Assembly: GCA_051294375.1 (NCBI GenBank) | Contig: CM119265.1 | Location: 7,760,629-7,824,628 of the forward strand | Length of the DNA stretch: 64,000 nt | Source of the DNA: Paraspadella gotoi | Taxonomy: Eukaryota > Chaetognatha | Direction of reading: 5' to 3' | Shown here: positions 13,163 to 24,630 of the stretch, piece by piece | Layout of the letters: the number at the start of each line of letters is the position of its first letter | Position numbering within the stretch: the stretch's first letter is position 1 | The notes under the pieces: model-generated | Seen by the model: only the letters and a program-made list of their open reading frames with translations | Told to the model about the DNA's origin: nothing | Databases searched by the model: none | Position numbers and translations under genes: made by a program

Positions 13163-13246
13163 ATCTAACCCTAATCCTAACCCTAATCCCTAACCTTAAT
13201 TCCTAACCCTTATTCTAACCTTATCCCTAACCAAAACCCTAACGTG
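13163..13246. repeat. Degenerate CCCTAA (telomere-like) tract
   Basis: About ten tandem, imperfect copies of a CCCTAA-type hexamer (variants with CCTAAT, CCTTAA). This is the complement of the usual animal telomere unit TTAGGG. It lies inside the chromosome, between ordinary sequence on both sides. Confidence 0.75.
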
Positions 13247-13478
13247 AAACGCTGGCCGCATTTATTATTCGTTAGTAATAGGAAATTTGAAAGTTTTCAG
13301 TTATCTTGGGTTATATTTCTGTTGCCCTGATCGAGCATTAATAAAAAAATGACACTCTTTCAGGCATATGGTTTGAAGCGAGAAAGTTTCGCTGCCCTGT
13401 CATAATTTCTGCGGAGAGAGGGAATCGGAAAGGGGGCTTCGATGACCAAGTTGGCTTCGAAATCCAGGACCTATTTTT

Positions 13479-13482
<4 letters not shown>

Positions 13483-13533
<51 letters not shown>
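13483..13533. repeat. (CT)n microsatellite
   Basis: CT run of about 50 bases at the left edge of the duplicated block that flanks the next gap. Confidence 0.95.
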
Positions 13534-13535
<2 letters not shown>

Positions 13536-13539
13536 CTCA

Positions 13540-13803
13540 TCATCATTGGTGGTTTCTTTTAACGATTGTTTTTCATGTTGCTTTCCTCTCTCATTCCCCA
13601 TTTTTCCTCGACGGCGTCACATCGACGATTTTCAGCCCGGAAATGCAATTCGGTTAATNNNNNNNNNNNNNNNNNNNNNNNNNTCTCTCTCATCATTGGT
13701 GGTTTCTTTTAACGATTGTTTTTCATGTGCTTTCCTCTCTCATTCCCCATTTTTCCTCGACGGCGAATCACATCGACGATTTCAGCCGGAAATGCAATTC
13801 GAG
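13540..13803. repeat. Block duplicated on both sides of an N gap
   Basis: About 110 bases at 13540-13655 recur at 13690-13803 in the same orientation with only a few indels. The 25-N gap (13659-13683) lies between them. The likely cause is an unmerged overlap of two contig ends. Confidence 0.85.
13659..13683. other. Assembly gap (25 N)
   Basis: Short run of N between two near-identical blocks. Confidence 0.99.
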
Positions 13804-14437
13804 TTAAATTTAGCGGTTTATCGATTGAAAAATCTCGGCCTTTTTTTCATTTATATTTATATTTACATGTGTATTTTGTAAATCAGTATCAGTGTCAGTA
13901 GTTTGGTTAGCCAGCGGCCTTTTATCTTGCTCTGGAGGCATCCCTGCTTCTGTCTTGTCATTATCGCTCGTGAATTGGTCCTTTTTGGTCCGATCATCGC
14001 TTTCTGGCGACCACTTGTCGCTTCCGCAATGTTGTATCATCGAATTTCGTTGTCTTTTCGGTGAAAAGACATCGTAAATGTGAGGCCCCTTTTACCTTTC
14101 CTCCCTAATTATATTTCTTGCATTAACCCCCAGATCTTTTTACCGCATTTTTTCAACTAACAGACGTAAATCATAGAATTTACAGAGAATGTGTTCCTGA
14201 AGTCCCACCAGTTACCTTAACTATGCAAATGAAACTAAACACTTACAACTCGTAACTTACTATCCGTATTGATTTTTTTACGGTTTACACCACCGTTTTT
14301 TCTCGCCCCTCCTACTACACTTTTTCGCCATTTTCTCCATGCCACAATTGCCACATTGCGTCGACCAGAATTGGCTTCTCTCGCTCGCCTAAAGGAATTC
14401 CACGAATAGCGGCAGCGACGTTTGAACGAGTTAGAGA

Positions 14438-14526
14438 AGAGATAGAGAGAGTGGAGAGAGAGAGAGAGAGAGAGAGAGGACAGAGAGAGATGAGAAGAGA
14501 GAGAGAGAGAAGGAGAGAGAGAGAGA
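14438..14526. repeat. (GA)n microsatellite
   Basis: Interrupted GA tract of about 90 bases. Confidence 0.9.
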
Positions 14527-14822
14527 TTGGGGGTATGTCGTTTATCAAATACGAAAAGGAAAACGGCAAACAGAAAAATAACAACTAAACCAAAACAAAC
14601 TGTTGAAAAACGTTTTTAAGGATTATCATTTTTTTAATTCAAGTAAAGTCATGTAAATAAATAAGTTGAAAAAATCGATGATAATTGCATATGATGAAAA
14701 AAAAAAAACTTTTCAATAGTCATGCACCCAAATCTTTTCCCTTTTCTTTTTCACAAAAACCGTTCACACAGGGGAACACATCCGTCACAAATGTAGCAAT
14801 TGTTTCTTTATCGAGGATGGAG

Positions 14823-14909
14823 ACAGAGGAGAGAGAGAGAGAGAGAGAGAGAAGAGAGAGAGAGACGAAGAGAGAGAGAGAGAGAGAGAGAAGAGAGAGA
14901 GGAGAGAGA

Positions 14910-14956
<47 letters not shown>
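14823..14956. repeat. (GA)n microsatellite
   Basis: Interrupted GA tract of about 130 bases, just beyond the 3' end of the SMYD gene. Confidence 0.95.
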
Positions 14957-15040
14957 CTTTGCACTGTTAAAACATTCGCTAAAACTATCAATCTGATTAA
15001 AAATGAGCGAATCGTGGAATATTTCATTTCTTTGTTTTTT

Positions 15041-15118
15041 CGTTCGTTCGTTCGTTCGTTCGTTCGTTCGTTCGTTCGTTCGTTCGTTCGTTCGTTCGTT
15101 CGTTCGTTCGTTCGTTCT
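15041..15118. repeat. (TTCG)n tetranucleotide array
   Basis: About 19 uninterrupted TTCG units. It lies 54 bases past the SMYD stop codon, so it is probably in that gene's 3' untranslated region as (CGAA)n. Confidence 0.95.
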
Positions 15119-15171
15119 TCTGTTCTTTCAGCCCTTCCTTCGTTCTTCCGTTCCTTCGATAGTTCGTGCAT

Positions 15172-18100
15172 TCACTCTCCGGCTCTCTTCTCCTCCGGCA
15201 AAGGAATAGCGCTTCTCAGATCCTTCAACTGCTGGAGATACTCCATCGGCCCCAGCAGTTTCTCCAGCCTGTTGATTGCGCCCATCAGCAGCACGTCGGC
15301 TTCTTCCTCGTGGCTGCGACCGATTTGCTTCTTCTTGAAGCTCGCCGGCTTGAAGGTCGAGAGTGTGGGCGATGAATCGAGAGTGTGGATAGAAGATGGG
15401 CGTGGGCGTGAGTGGAGGGCAGTTGAGGGGCGGGTGGAGAGATTGACGAAATAAAAAAGAAATCTCAAAGTCGATACGTTTACAACGAAAGGAATAAAAG
15501 GGAATGTCAAAATGTCAAAGGCGAGAGTTAGAAAAAAACAAGAAAATAAAACACGAAAGTCGATATTCTTATTCGATATTCAAAACGCAAGAAACAAAAG
15601 AAACAGAAAGACCCTTTTCCTTATCTCAAAATATTATATTTCAATTCTTAAAGATGATGAAGCCACCAAACTGAGTCGATCCTCACCCGAGTCCGGAGGA
15701 AATGCTTGGCGTTCATCTCAGCAATGTAGGCTTCAAGCAGCCGGAAGTAGGGCGAGTCCTCACCCTTCATGGTTCTCGTGGCGTCGCGGAAGAACCGCAG
15801 CATCTCCAACGCCTCGTCCACTTCCTCCAAGCGCTTTTGAGCTGTATTGAAATTAATATTTAAGAGATTCATTTTTTTATCTCAACAATTTTTCAATTTT
15901 AAGTTTTGGGTTTTGATTTGCAGTTGAATTTAACCAGATTTTTGGGCAGTAGCCTCCTAACCTCCGGCGATGCCGAGAAAGACTTGGCTGTAAAACCCGA
16001 TCAAAGGTTCGTTGCACTTCATCTCCATGATCTTCTTCAAGATCTTTCCCAACTTGCTGATCGTCCGCAGCATGGAGACTTCGAAGTCGGGAGAGTCCTT
16101 ATAGAGGCATGTGCGGAAGTTGATGGGACAGACGAAGAAGGCGGACGAGAGCATCTTCATGACCAGGTGGAACAGATGCTGATCCGAGGGGGAGATGTGA
16201 CGCAGGGGAATCTTGAGGAATTCGACCCAGTCTTTGCTTCGGTCGAGCACGAGTTGACGATCCTGAGTTTCAAGGAGCTCGTCCACCTCCTTTATTTTGG
16301 CCAGGACGGATTCGCAGGCGTTCTGAGGATGAGAGATTGAATGAAACGATCAACATCATTCCAGTTCCAACAGCAGCAGCAACAGCCACAGCATTAATCC
16401 TGACCCGATGCCTGGTCCTCTCCTCTCCAGTCGTTTGATGACCGCAAGCGGCGCCGGGCCCTTGCGCGATATTGCAGCGCTGGTGATGATCGCACTTGGG
16501 ACATCTCGCCACGAAGTGCGCCGTGTCCTTCATTGAAGTGCAGTCTCCACAATCGCAGTCGAAGTAGTATTTCTTCTTCAAGTCGGCCTTGCGCTCGTCG
16601 GCTGGGATCTGAAGGGGAAGGGGAGTTTCCGAGTGGAATAGGGGTTTAATTTAGAATATCAATGTGGCGTTTAATTGACTTCGTATTATTTATTATTTAT
16701 TAATTATACAACTTCGCTCTCATAAAACCGAACAGAATTTTTACATGGTCAAATATTAGGCGGAGGATAAAAAAGAAAATAGTTTTCTTTCCCATCCCTC
16801 ATCACCCTTATTTCTAATTTTCATCTTTTTTTCTTTTTTTTTTCTATATTTTCTCCCTTTTCTACTCGATTTCTAATTTTTATCTTGTTCTACTTCAACT
16901 CCTTTTGTTTAATTATCCTCGTACTATTTTATCTCCTCTCCATTTCTTTCAATACTAGTATTTCCCCCCGACTCTTCACTCCTCTTTCTTTCTCTTTTAT
17001 TCTTCTATCTATTTTCCTTTCCCTATTTCCTTTTTTCTTCCTTTCCCTATTTTCTTTTTTCTTTCCTTTCCCTTCTTCTCCCTCACCTGTTGCACGACGT
17101 CTCTAACGTTGTACGCGATTCGAAAGTAGGACAACCCGCTGTCCCGGATTCCGTAGGAATTCTCGGCCTTGGCGTTCTCAAGGATGTAGACGCGACACTT
17201 TTGCCCGAGAAAATAGGTGGCGGCGTTGGGGCGGCAGGAGTGGTCGAGGCGGCTGACGTCCAAGTAGAGGGCGGCACCGACCTCTTCGTCGCCTGGCAAC
17301 CGAAGCGGAATAGTGAAACCGTGATGATGGGATGAAGAGAATGTGAGAATGTGGATGCGTGAAAATTTGAGCATTGGTGTCGGTTGTACTTTGGAAAATT
17401 TTTTTTTTACTTGGTCTTTGTTCTTCTTTGTATATGATTAACATTTGAAGTCCTTTTTTTTTTTTCTATCGGCCACGCCATTTAAATTTTGAAACATTCG
17501 GAGAAATACTTCAGCCTCGAGCTAACTTTATTTTCTTTTATTATTATCTTTTGTTACTTTTTGTCATTCTGCCGTTTAAAAAAAACGGTCGACGTTTGCC
17601 TTTGGTTAATTTTCTCTTCAGATTTTTCGTATAAAAAAAAAGACGATTTCGATGATCATTATATCCTGATCCGACATCTTGATTTATAGTTTACCTTGCA
17701 TGAATTGGCATCGCCGTGATTCGCCTGAGGTTTAAATGAACTTTTTTAATGGGTAACCGCTCTTTACTGACGGCGAGGCTACCATGCAAGGATCGAAAGG
17801 GATGATATATTTCATTTCGTTTCGAGGAATTTGGGGCCGAAAACCTACTTACCAAACGAGGACAAAACCCCTATTTCTATATCGAGGGTCTTAAAAAAAA
17901 GGAGCTAATGACTGTGATGGTAAATTAATAAACTGAAAAGTTTTGACAAAAAGTTTGATTAAAAGGTTTGAATGGCGAAAAAAAGGAGTGAAAGTGAAAA
18001 GAAGTGCACTAAAAACTACTAACGGACGATATTTAGACATAAAATAACGTTAATGAAGCATTAAATTCCGAATTTGAAGCGTTTGTAACCGTTTAATATT

Positions 18101-20525
18101 TTTTTTGAAATATCGATATTTTGTTGATTTAATTATCTCAACCCATAACCATTTTTTGTTTAGTGTAAGTTCGTATTATATAATAATAAAATTTTCATTT
18201 TAATGGGCAAAAAAAAAAAACTTCCGATTTTCACCGGTAAAATTGAACCAATGAGCATTCTCTCCTCCTTGACTGCTGCTGGATAATCTCATATGAGATC
18301 GAAATGGTGATCGATCAAATGTGAATATTATGACGGCTTTGTTTCTTATAAACTTTGATTTTGTTTCTTCATGTTCTATATTTCTCAGAAACAGTCTAAG
18401 TAAAAAAGGATATCGATAGTAAACATAAAAAAACCAAAAAAATTCACAAAAAAATTAGGTACTATTTTTCTAAAGCGTCTCATTTTTAATCCTTAATCCC
18501 TGAACTTATTATAATTTTAATATTCAAGCTAGATTTTTCAAGACATTAGACATTCAAGATTTTTATAAAATCCAAAACATAATCCCTAACCCTAAATTTA
18601 TAATATTAACTCTCATTCTTAACTTTATACAGTAAAACGAAATCTTCACAAACCTTAATTCATAATTACTATCCCTAACTCTATTCCTTGGCCGAATTTT
18701 TAACCTCAACCGTTAACCTAATAAACTGAATAACTAATTTATTTTGAAATGGGGCGCTTTTGGAAAATAAGACGAAAAAATGGTTTTAAATCGTGGTTTC
18801 GCTGAAACGGTATCAAATATAAAAATTCAGAACCGGCGAAATTAATTAAAATTTGATTCAGACTTTGAGCCCTTGGAACAAAACATACTTGCTTTTAGTT
18901 GATTTGAGGAGCTGCCGCTGTCACCTAATGTGAAAAATTCAATACCCCCGTTTCATTAGTAGTAAAATTTTCTAGACATTGCATTTTTAAATGAGTAAAT
19001 TAGTTCAAATATAAGACAAAATTATTATTTATAAATAAATAGAGGTGGTTTCGGACCACCACCAAAGACAAACAACAACAAAACAAAAAAGCTATTCTAA
19101 ATTGCGACAGTACTTCGGATATACGATATATGAAAACAAGAAAACCTCATGGTCTTGAAATATAAGGTAACGCGTAACAAAACTCACTCAATTGATCGGT
19201 GGCCCCGTGATTGTTGAGGGCGAACCGTCCGTACATCTCCAACAACTTGTCCCGGTTGTACTGCAGCATCACCGTGGGATCGGGCACCCGCATGAAGTAT
19301 TCGAGGATCTCCGACACCAGGTCCACTTTTTTCATCCGCTCCTCGTCGCCCTTAATGTCTTCGGCGTGGGATTCTAGGTCCCAGAAGGTGCGCTGGGGAA
19401 ATGGCGAGGATGTTGAGAAAAATGGAAGAAAAATAAAGTGAAAAAGAAAAAAATTAAAAAACAAACAAACATGTCAATAATGAAATTTTAAAATCCCCGG
19501 GTAATCTCTATCTTATTCTTTCTTCTTTCACAATTCTTTTTCTTTCTTTCTTTCTTTCTTTCTTGGTTATTAGTTAGTTATTTGTTTGTTAGTTTGATTT
19601 TTGTTTGTTAGTTTTGATATTTTGGTTTCCTTCGTTCTTTCTTTATTTCTTTCCTTCTTTCCTTTTCCTCACCTTATAAAACTGTGAAGGCTTCCTCGAT
19701 TCTCCCATTACATCGAGATCAATCATACGCGCCATGATTCGCGTGAACTGATTCACTAATCTAGTCACGAGTTGACGATCCATGGCCAGGATTCGCGCGC
19801 ACTCGTTCTTGTGCAGCTTCCAGTCGCGACGCTGGCAATCCGTGCCGCAGTAGAACATGAATTTGCACCTGAGAGATTAAAGAGTAAAAGAAGAACAAAT
19901 TAAATCGCATAGAGAAAGATTTTATTCTAGGATCAAGACGAATCAGGACATATCATTTGTACAATGTACAATCTAATCCACTAAAATTGGTAAAATTTGT
20001 AAAATTTGTACTATATGTACAATCTAATACACTAAAATTTGCTTTCAAACTCATAATATACTTTACTGAGAAATAAAAAAATCGACATATATTATATATA
20101 TTTATATTAAAAAAAATAAAATGTATAAATAAATTTAAAATGAATCAAGTGTTGGATCCGACTCCTCGACAACAAGTCTACCTCCTCACCAATCATTTCC
20201 TCGATTCACCCAACTTACTTCGAGCACGCCTTCACCGACTTGATCTTCGACGTCTCGGGCGACTTGAAGCAAAAGTCGCACCTCTTCCCGCGATGCCTGT
20301 CCTCCAACGCGGCCAGGTAGGGCATCTCTTCGAGGAAGACCTCGCCCGCCTCGAAGGGAACGAGTTTAGGTTTCATGTCGTCATCGTATTTTCCATCTTC
20401 ATCTGATTCTGGAAGACCCGCGTCGCCTGCTCGCGGGACATGTTCTTCAAGACGTTGGCCGGGTCGTCGGATTGCGGCGCCGCGACGGGCGTCGACGTCG
20501 GGTTTGCGTTCACGTCCGTCGCCAT
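15172..20525 (-). CDS. SMYD-family SET and MYND lysine methyltransferase
   Basis: Eight exons: 20525-20219, 19868-19673, 19392-19188, 17292-17087, 16608-16405, 16322-15962, 15841-15687, 15348-15172. All seven junctions agree in phase. The junction of exons 1 and 2 completes a MYND zinc finger (paired C-x2-C, then Cys-Gly-Thr-Asp-Cys and a His-x3-Cys). Exon 4 carries the split SET motif as Asp-His-Ser-Cys-Arg-Pro-Asn, where most SMYDs have Asn-His-Ser-Cys, and ends with a Ser-Tyr-Phe that fits the catalytic Tyr. Exon 5 opens with the Asp-Glu-Arg helix and the post-SET Cys-Asp-Cys-Gly-Asp-Cys zinc site. Exons 6-8 form a helical C-terminal domain, as in SMYD1, 2 and 3. SMYDs use S-adenosylmethionine to methylate lysines on histones and other proteins. 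The start ATG at 20525 has a strong Kozak context, but exon 1 needs a one-base frame change near 20,390; an in-frame Met at 20376 would give 553 residues. Confidence 0.9.
17293..19187 (-). other. Long intron 3 of the SMYD gene
   Basis: 1.9-kb AT-rich intron (donor GTGAGT, acceptor TTGCCAG). It holds a weak CCCTAA-like stretch near 18,560-18,720 and no coding signal. The flanking exons align without a gap to the SMYD SET domain, so no exon appears to be missing. Confidence 0.75.
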
Positions 20526-21926
20526 GGCAACGTTGTTTAAGTTAAAAATGGTTTAGAGAACTTGTCTGTTTTTGATCTTTCTCGCGATCGCCCTTTTTCT
20601 GGGGATCGTTCTTTTTTGACTTTTTTCTTTTGTTTTTTTTTTTTCTTTGCTTTTTTTTAGAGAATGGACGCTTCCTTTGTTTTTCTTCTCGTTTTCTTGG
20701 AAATGCTTAAAGGTTGCCTTTGTTTTTTTTCTCTCTCTCTTGTCCGGTTTTGTCTTGTTTTGTTTTCGCGTTTTGGACCGCAACCGATCAACGGCTAATG
20801 GAAGGAGAAAAAATATTAAAAAAGGAAAAAGGAAAAAAACACGATGTTTCAAGCTTGAAGCAACGAGGAAAAAAAATATTTTTTTTGTACAAACTATTGG
20901 ATGCGTCGTGAGGCCTATGCTACAAAAGGAAAAGAAGCTAAGCTGAAAAATATAATTCAAATCTAAAAAGAAATACACAACAAGAAATCCTTTTCCAATG
21001 AGACAAAGAAATTTATACGGACAATTTCTGCCAAGAAACATTTACGAATGTTGTGGCTCTCTTTCTTCGATCTTCGTGCATGGCTTTATGAATTTAAAGA
21101 GATGAACCCCTAGTAGTAAAAATCGCTTGGCATTATCGTTGTTAACAGTATAAAAAAGAAAACAATGATTGTAAATGCAAAAATATCTGTATCTGTAATC
21201 GGAAACGGTTGAAATTTTTTTTAGAAATTCGCCGCATAGATTTTTTGAGTGAAAAATCCGGAACGGTTAACAAAATATATTCCCGCCGAAAAAAGAAAAA
21301 ACCAAATAACGGGGGTAAAGAATAGTTTTGTCTTTCGTGTTTGCGCTTTTTTCGTCAGTTGAGCGCCATCCTTCACAGGAGTTTCGCCCCATTAAGCTCA
21401 ATACCCCTCTGGATGGTGGGGCAGCAACAACTGATCGTAAAACAACAGACACCATCGGGGAAAAAAAAAGAAAAATATCCCCGCAAAAAAAAAAGTAAAT
21501 GCGGAACGGAAGAATAAATAACGTGGAGTTTCGTTGTTGTTTTATTTTGGGCTGTTTTTGTTTTATAGTTTTTTTAAAAAAACTTTATTCGAAACACGGC
21601 TTCAAGATTCGATTTGATAACAATCAATTGATCGTCTGGCTTCGTTGAGGTTCGTTAACAAAATGTGAGGAGGGAAAAAATCAAAAACCAAGAAAAAATT
21701 TCAAACAATAAACCACTAACTATTCTTGGGAAAAATACAAAATATATCGTGTAAATGTGTCACAATGTTTCCCGCGCAAAAAAAAAAGTGATAACACAAA
21801 ATATAATAAAATTTAGTCGGGTTCTCGTTATAAATAAAAATTAATCTAGGAAAAAAGGTAAACAAATAGTTTACTGCAGAAACGAAATCTTAAAATAAAA
21901 CTTGGGATTTTTCCTGGGATTTTTCC
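20526..21926. other. Intergenic, T-rich
   Basis: 5' side of the SMYD gene and 3' side of the membrane-protein gene. There are many T and A homopolymers and no gene is seen. A minus-strand AATAAA near 21,580 could be a polyadenylation signal for the membrane-protein gene. Confidence 0.55.
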
Positions 21927-22068
21927 TTAGACTTCTCCGGCCTTGGGTATCATTTCGACTGGGCCCATGTCTTGTCTTTTCGGTGCCTACAGAGCAAAAA
22001 AGGTAACGATTGCTAAATAATGGTTTAACCAAAGTTTAGTATCATTATTAATATTATCATTATTATTA

Positions 22069-22158
<90 letters not shown>

Positions 22159-22770
22159 GTATCATTATTAATATTATCATTATTATTATTATTATTATTA
22201 TTATCATTAAAAAAAATACATAAGATACTATAAATAAAAATATAAAACAAGTATTTTAAAACGAACCTGATACTTGGGCTTGACTACGAAAGAACCGTCC
22301 TCGTTCCAAATGGCCTCGTCATCCATGAGGTCGTCGTACTCATCCAACGACCCGCCCATGGATCCGATGCCGAGGGTCATGGTCTCGTTCTGGTCTCCCT
22401 TGACGAGCTTCTCCATGCTGCCGAGGTCGGTCTTGACGAGCGGTTCGTCGCCGCGGCCCGGTGGCGCCGCCATCGCCGACGATTCCACGGCCACCGCCAC
22501 CATCTCTTCCACGGCCTCGTCGCGTTTGCTCCTTCCGCCGCCGCCGCCGCCGCCGCCGCTTACGGCGCCCCCGCCTTCCTCCTCGCAGGCCGCCGCCTTC
22601 CGGCGAATCCGGCACAGCTCGACGAGGATGATGATGAAGATGACGATGAGAGCCACCGCGCCGCAGAGCGGACCCCAAAAGTACTTGGCCTCGCTCCAGT
22701 GCGGGTCTTCGTCGTCGTCGTCCACGGTCGGCGCCGAGGCGGCCTCCGCCTCCTCCGCCTCAGCGCTCAT
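21927..22770 (-). CDS. Small single-pass membrane protein with L1CAM-like tail motif
   Basis: Exon 22770-22267 (donor after CAG) and exon 21986-21927 (acceptor TCTGTAG) join in phase for 187 residues. An in-frame TGA lies nine bases before the ATG, which fixes the start. Residues 1-30 are acidic with no signal peptide. Residues 32-54 are one hydrophobic helix followed by Arg-Ile-Arg-Arg-Lys, so the long C-terminal part should be cytosolic. The tail has a Gly8 run, an acidic patch, and Asn-Glu-Asp-Gly-Ser-Phe at 156-161. The same six residues precede the ankyrin-binding FIGQY tyrosine motif in L1CAM/neurofascin-type adhesion proteins; here Val-Val-Lys-Pro-Lys-Tyr follows. The short outer part has no Ig or fibronectin domains, so it is not a normal L1 protein. 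The match may be convergent, and function is unknown. Confidence 0.75.
22040..22208. repeat. (ATT)n trinucleotide microsatellite
   Basis: About 170 bases of ATT units with a few ATC variants, in the intron of the membrane-protein gene. Its open frames (poly-Asn or poly-Ile) are artefacts. Confidence 0.95.
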
Positions 22771-24630
22771 CGTGTGTCAGCACGCGCCTCTCGAGGCTTC
22801 GAGACGGCAATCTCGAGAGCGAAAACCTCTGTGGAAGCTGGGGAGGCTGGAATCAACGGGAAATTGAAATAATTCGGCCAAAATTAGGCGCGAAGAAAAA
22901 TACGCAAAAATTAACGAATCAGTTAAAAAAAAAGGTTGAAAAATGGAATAAAGTTCCTTCGTTAAGTAGATCACAGATAAGAGTTTCCAGTATTGGTCGA
23001 GTCGATAGTGTTTATGAGTATGAAAAATCTAATGTACCGCGCGAAAGTACTGGAATACAGCGAGCGCATGCGCAAAGATCGAAATTCAGCCGAAGGCGAA
23101 TCTTTTTTTTTCCTTTTCGTTTGCCGGGCGGAGTTCATTTTCGTTCTTCCCAATCTTTAAAATTTTTTTTCCCCATTTATTCTTTTTTTTTTACTTTCTT
23201 TTATCATTTAGGATTTTCTTCCTTTTCTTCCCATTTTCATTTTTTTTTACTTTCTTTCCCTTTTTTTCCCTTTTTTTTTCTTTCCCTTTTTTTCCTGTTT
23301 CTTCTTTTCTTCCTCGTTTTTATTCTTTCCTTCCTTTTTTCTTTTTCTCTTTTTTGATTCTCTTTTTTTTTTGTCTTTATTTTTTCTTTCTCTCTTTCCT
23401 CCTCTCCACGTCTCCCTCTCTCTTTCCTAAAAAAAAAATTTTTTTTTCGATGCGATTTCGTCGTTGGTGCAATCCTGGTTTTATGGTTTGTTTGTCTGTT
23501 ATTTTTTGGCATTAATGTCGCTTTTTTTTTCCCCGCGCCGCCGCCTTATTCTCGCCGTCGCCGATGCTTTTTTTTTTTCGCTTTTTTCCGTCGCTTCGTC
23601 GTGAACCGTCGAATTCCTCGTCAGCTTCGCCGGGATTTCGAGAGGATGTCTGTTGCTGTCGTCGTCGTCGTCGTTGCAGTCGTCTTAATCGTCGTCGTCC
23701 TCGTCGTCGGTCATCGATCCCGAGCGGGCAATAAGTTGGCGGGATCGAATATCGAGGGAGGAGTTTGAAATGCATCCGCCCCTCTGTCTCTGTCTCTGTC
23801 TTTCTCTCTCTTTATTTATAAGTGAAACCGCTCACTTCCGCTCCTTGTAGACTTCATCCGGCGGTCGAACGGTCGAGCGGTCGAACAAAACGAGCCGTTA
23901 AGTGTCCATATCAAATCACAGTCATTTTGTTATTATTTAAAATGTCTATAATTTTATAGTTTATTAATCTGGTAGAAAAAAAAAACGTTAAAAATCGCGT
24001 TGTACCCTTAGAGTAAATCCGACAAAAGTCGAATGCTTTGAGAAAGTGGGTAGAATCTGAAGGGCGATGAAATGAGAAACATATTCTACAATGTTCATGA
24101 TGAACAATACATTTTTTTGTCGTACAACTCCATCGTTATTCGGAGGATTTCTCATATCGAGATTGTACATCGCCCTTGGCTATCCACCCGTAAAAAAAGT
24201 ATGTAAATTGAGCAACCAAAGTTGTACAGCACTCCAGCAAAAACAAAATATAAAGCAAAGCATCACGCTTGTAGAATGAAGACACACGAGTTCTTTCCAG
24301 ATAAAAAAAATTTGATTCTAAGTTTAGTTTTTTTGGGGATGATTGTAAAAAACACTAAGACTACTTTAAAAATTGAGCGTTGGGTTTCTAATAAATCTAA
24401 TTCATAAACTCTCCGTGTAAATTAACTATAATTTGATAATTCACGCGCGCAAGAACGTGTGTCGTTTCCATTATAGAAAAACAATCTCTTTCATATTTTT
24501 TCCCGGATTCATTACATATAACCAAAGCTGTATACAAAACACGGTTACAAATAAACATATATCAGCGCTACTAGACACGTTCCAGTGGGTATTATCAGAG
24601 ATTTTTGCTTCCCTTGTTTAAAAAAAAAAT
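22771..24630. other. Intergenic with promoter-like segment
   Basis: 5' region of the membrane-protein gene: an NRF1-type site, a long T-rich stretch (23,100-23,440), a CGT block near 23,650 and a CT tract near 23,780. No gene is seen. Confidence 0.55.
23064..23073. promoter_or_regulatory. NRF1-type palindrome GCGCATGCGC
   Basis: Exact match to the NRF1 consensus palindrome, about 295 bases upstream of the membrane-protein ATG. This is a typical distance for an animal promoter, but binding is inferred from sequence alone. Confidence 0.5.

Larger units (their letters stand above)
11810..15171. other. Intron or intergenic, repeats
   Basis: Upstream of the disordered-protein exons and downstream of the SMYD gene. 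It holds GA/CT tracts, a telomere-like tract, a duplication around an N gap, and a TTCG tetranucleotide array. No convincing exon is seen. A minus-strand frame at 14040-13880 is discussed under rejected items. Confidence 0.5.

Noticed and set aside
13880-14080. Minus-strand open frame with a Lys-Arg-Gln-Arg basic motif and Thr-Asp repeats
   Set aside because: Composition is somewhat protein-like and a GTAAAT donor follows, but no acceptor, start context or partner exon could be fixed, and it touches the duplicated gap region.
15003-15209. ORF with Phe-Val-Arg-Ser repeats
   Set aside because: Translation of the TTCG tetranucleotide array.
20553-21041. 162-codon minus-strand ORF, Lys/Phe-rich
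   Set aside because: It comes from T- and A-homopolymer DNA in the SMYD 5' region; no domain and no splice sites.
21987-22250. Poly-Asn and poly-Ile ORFs
   Set aside because: Translation of the ATT microsatellite in an intron.
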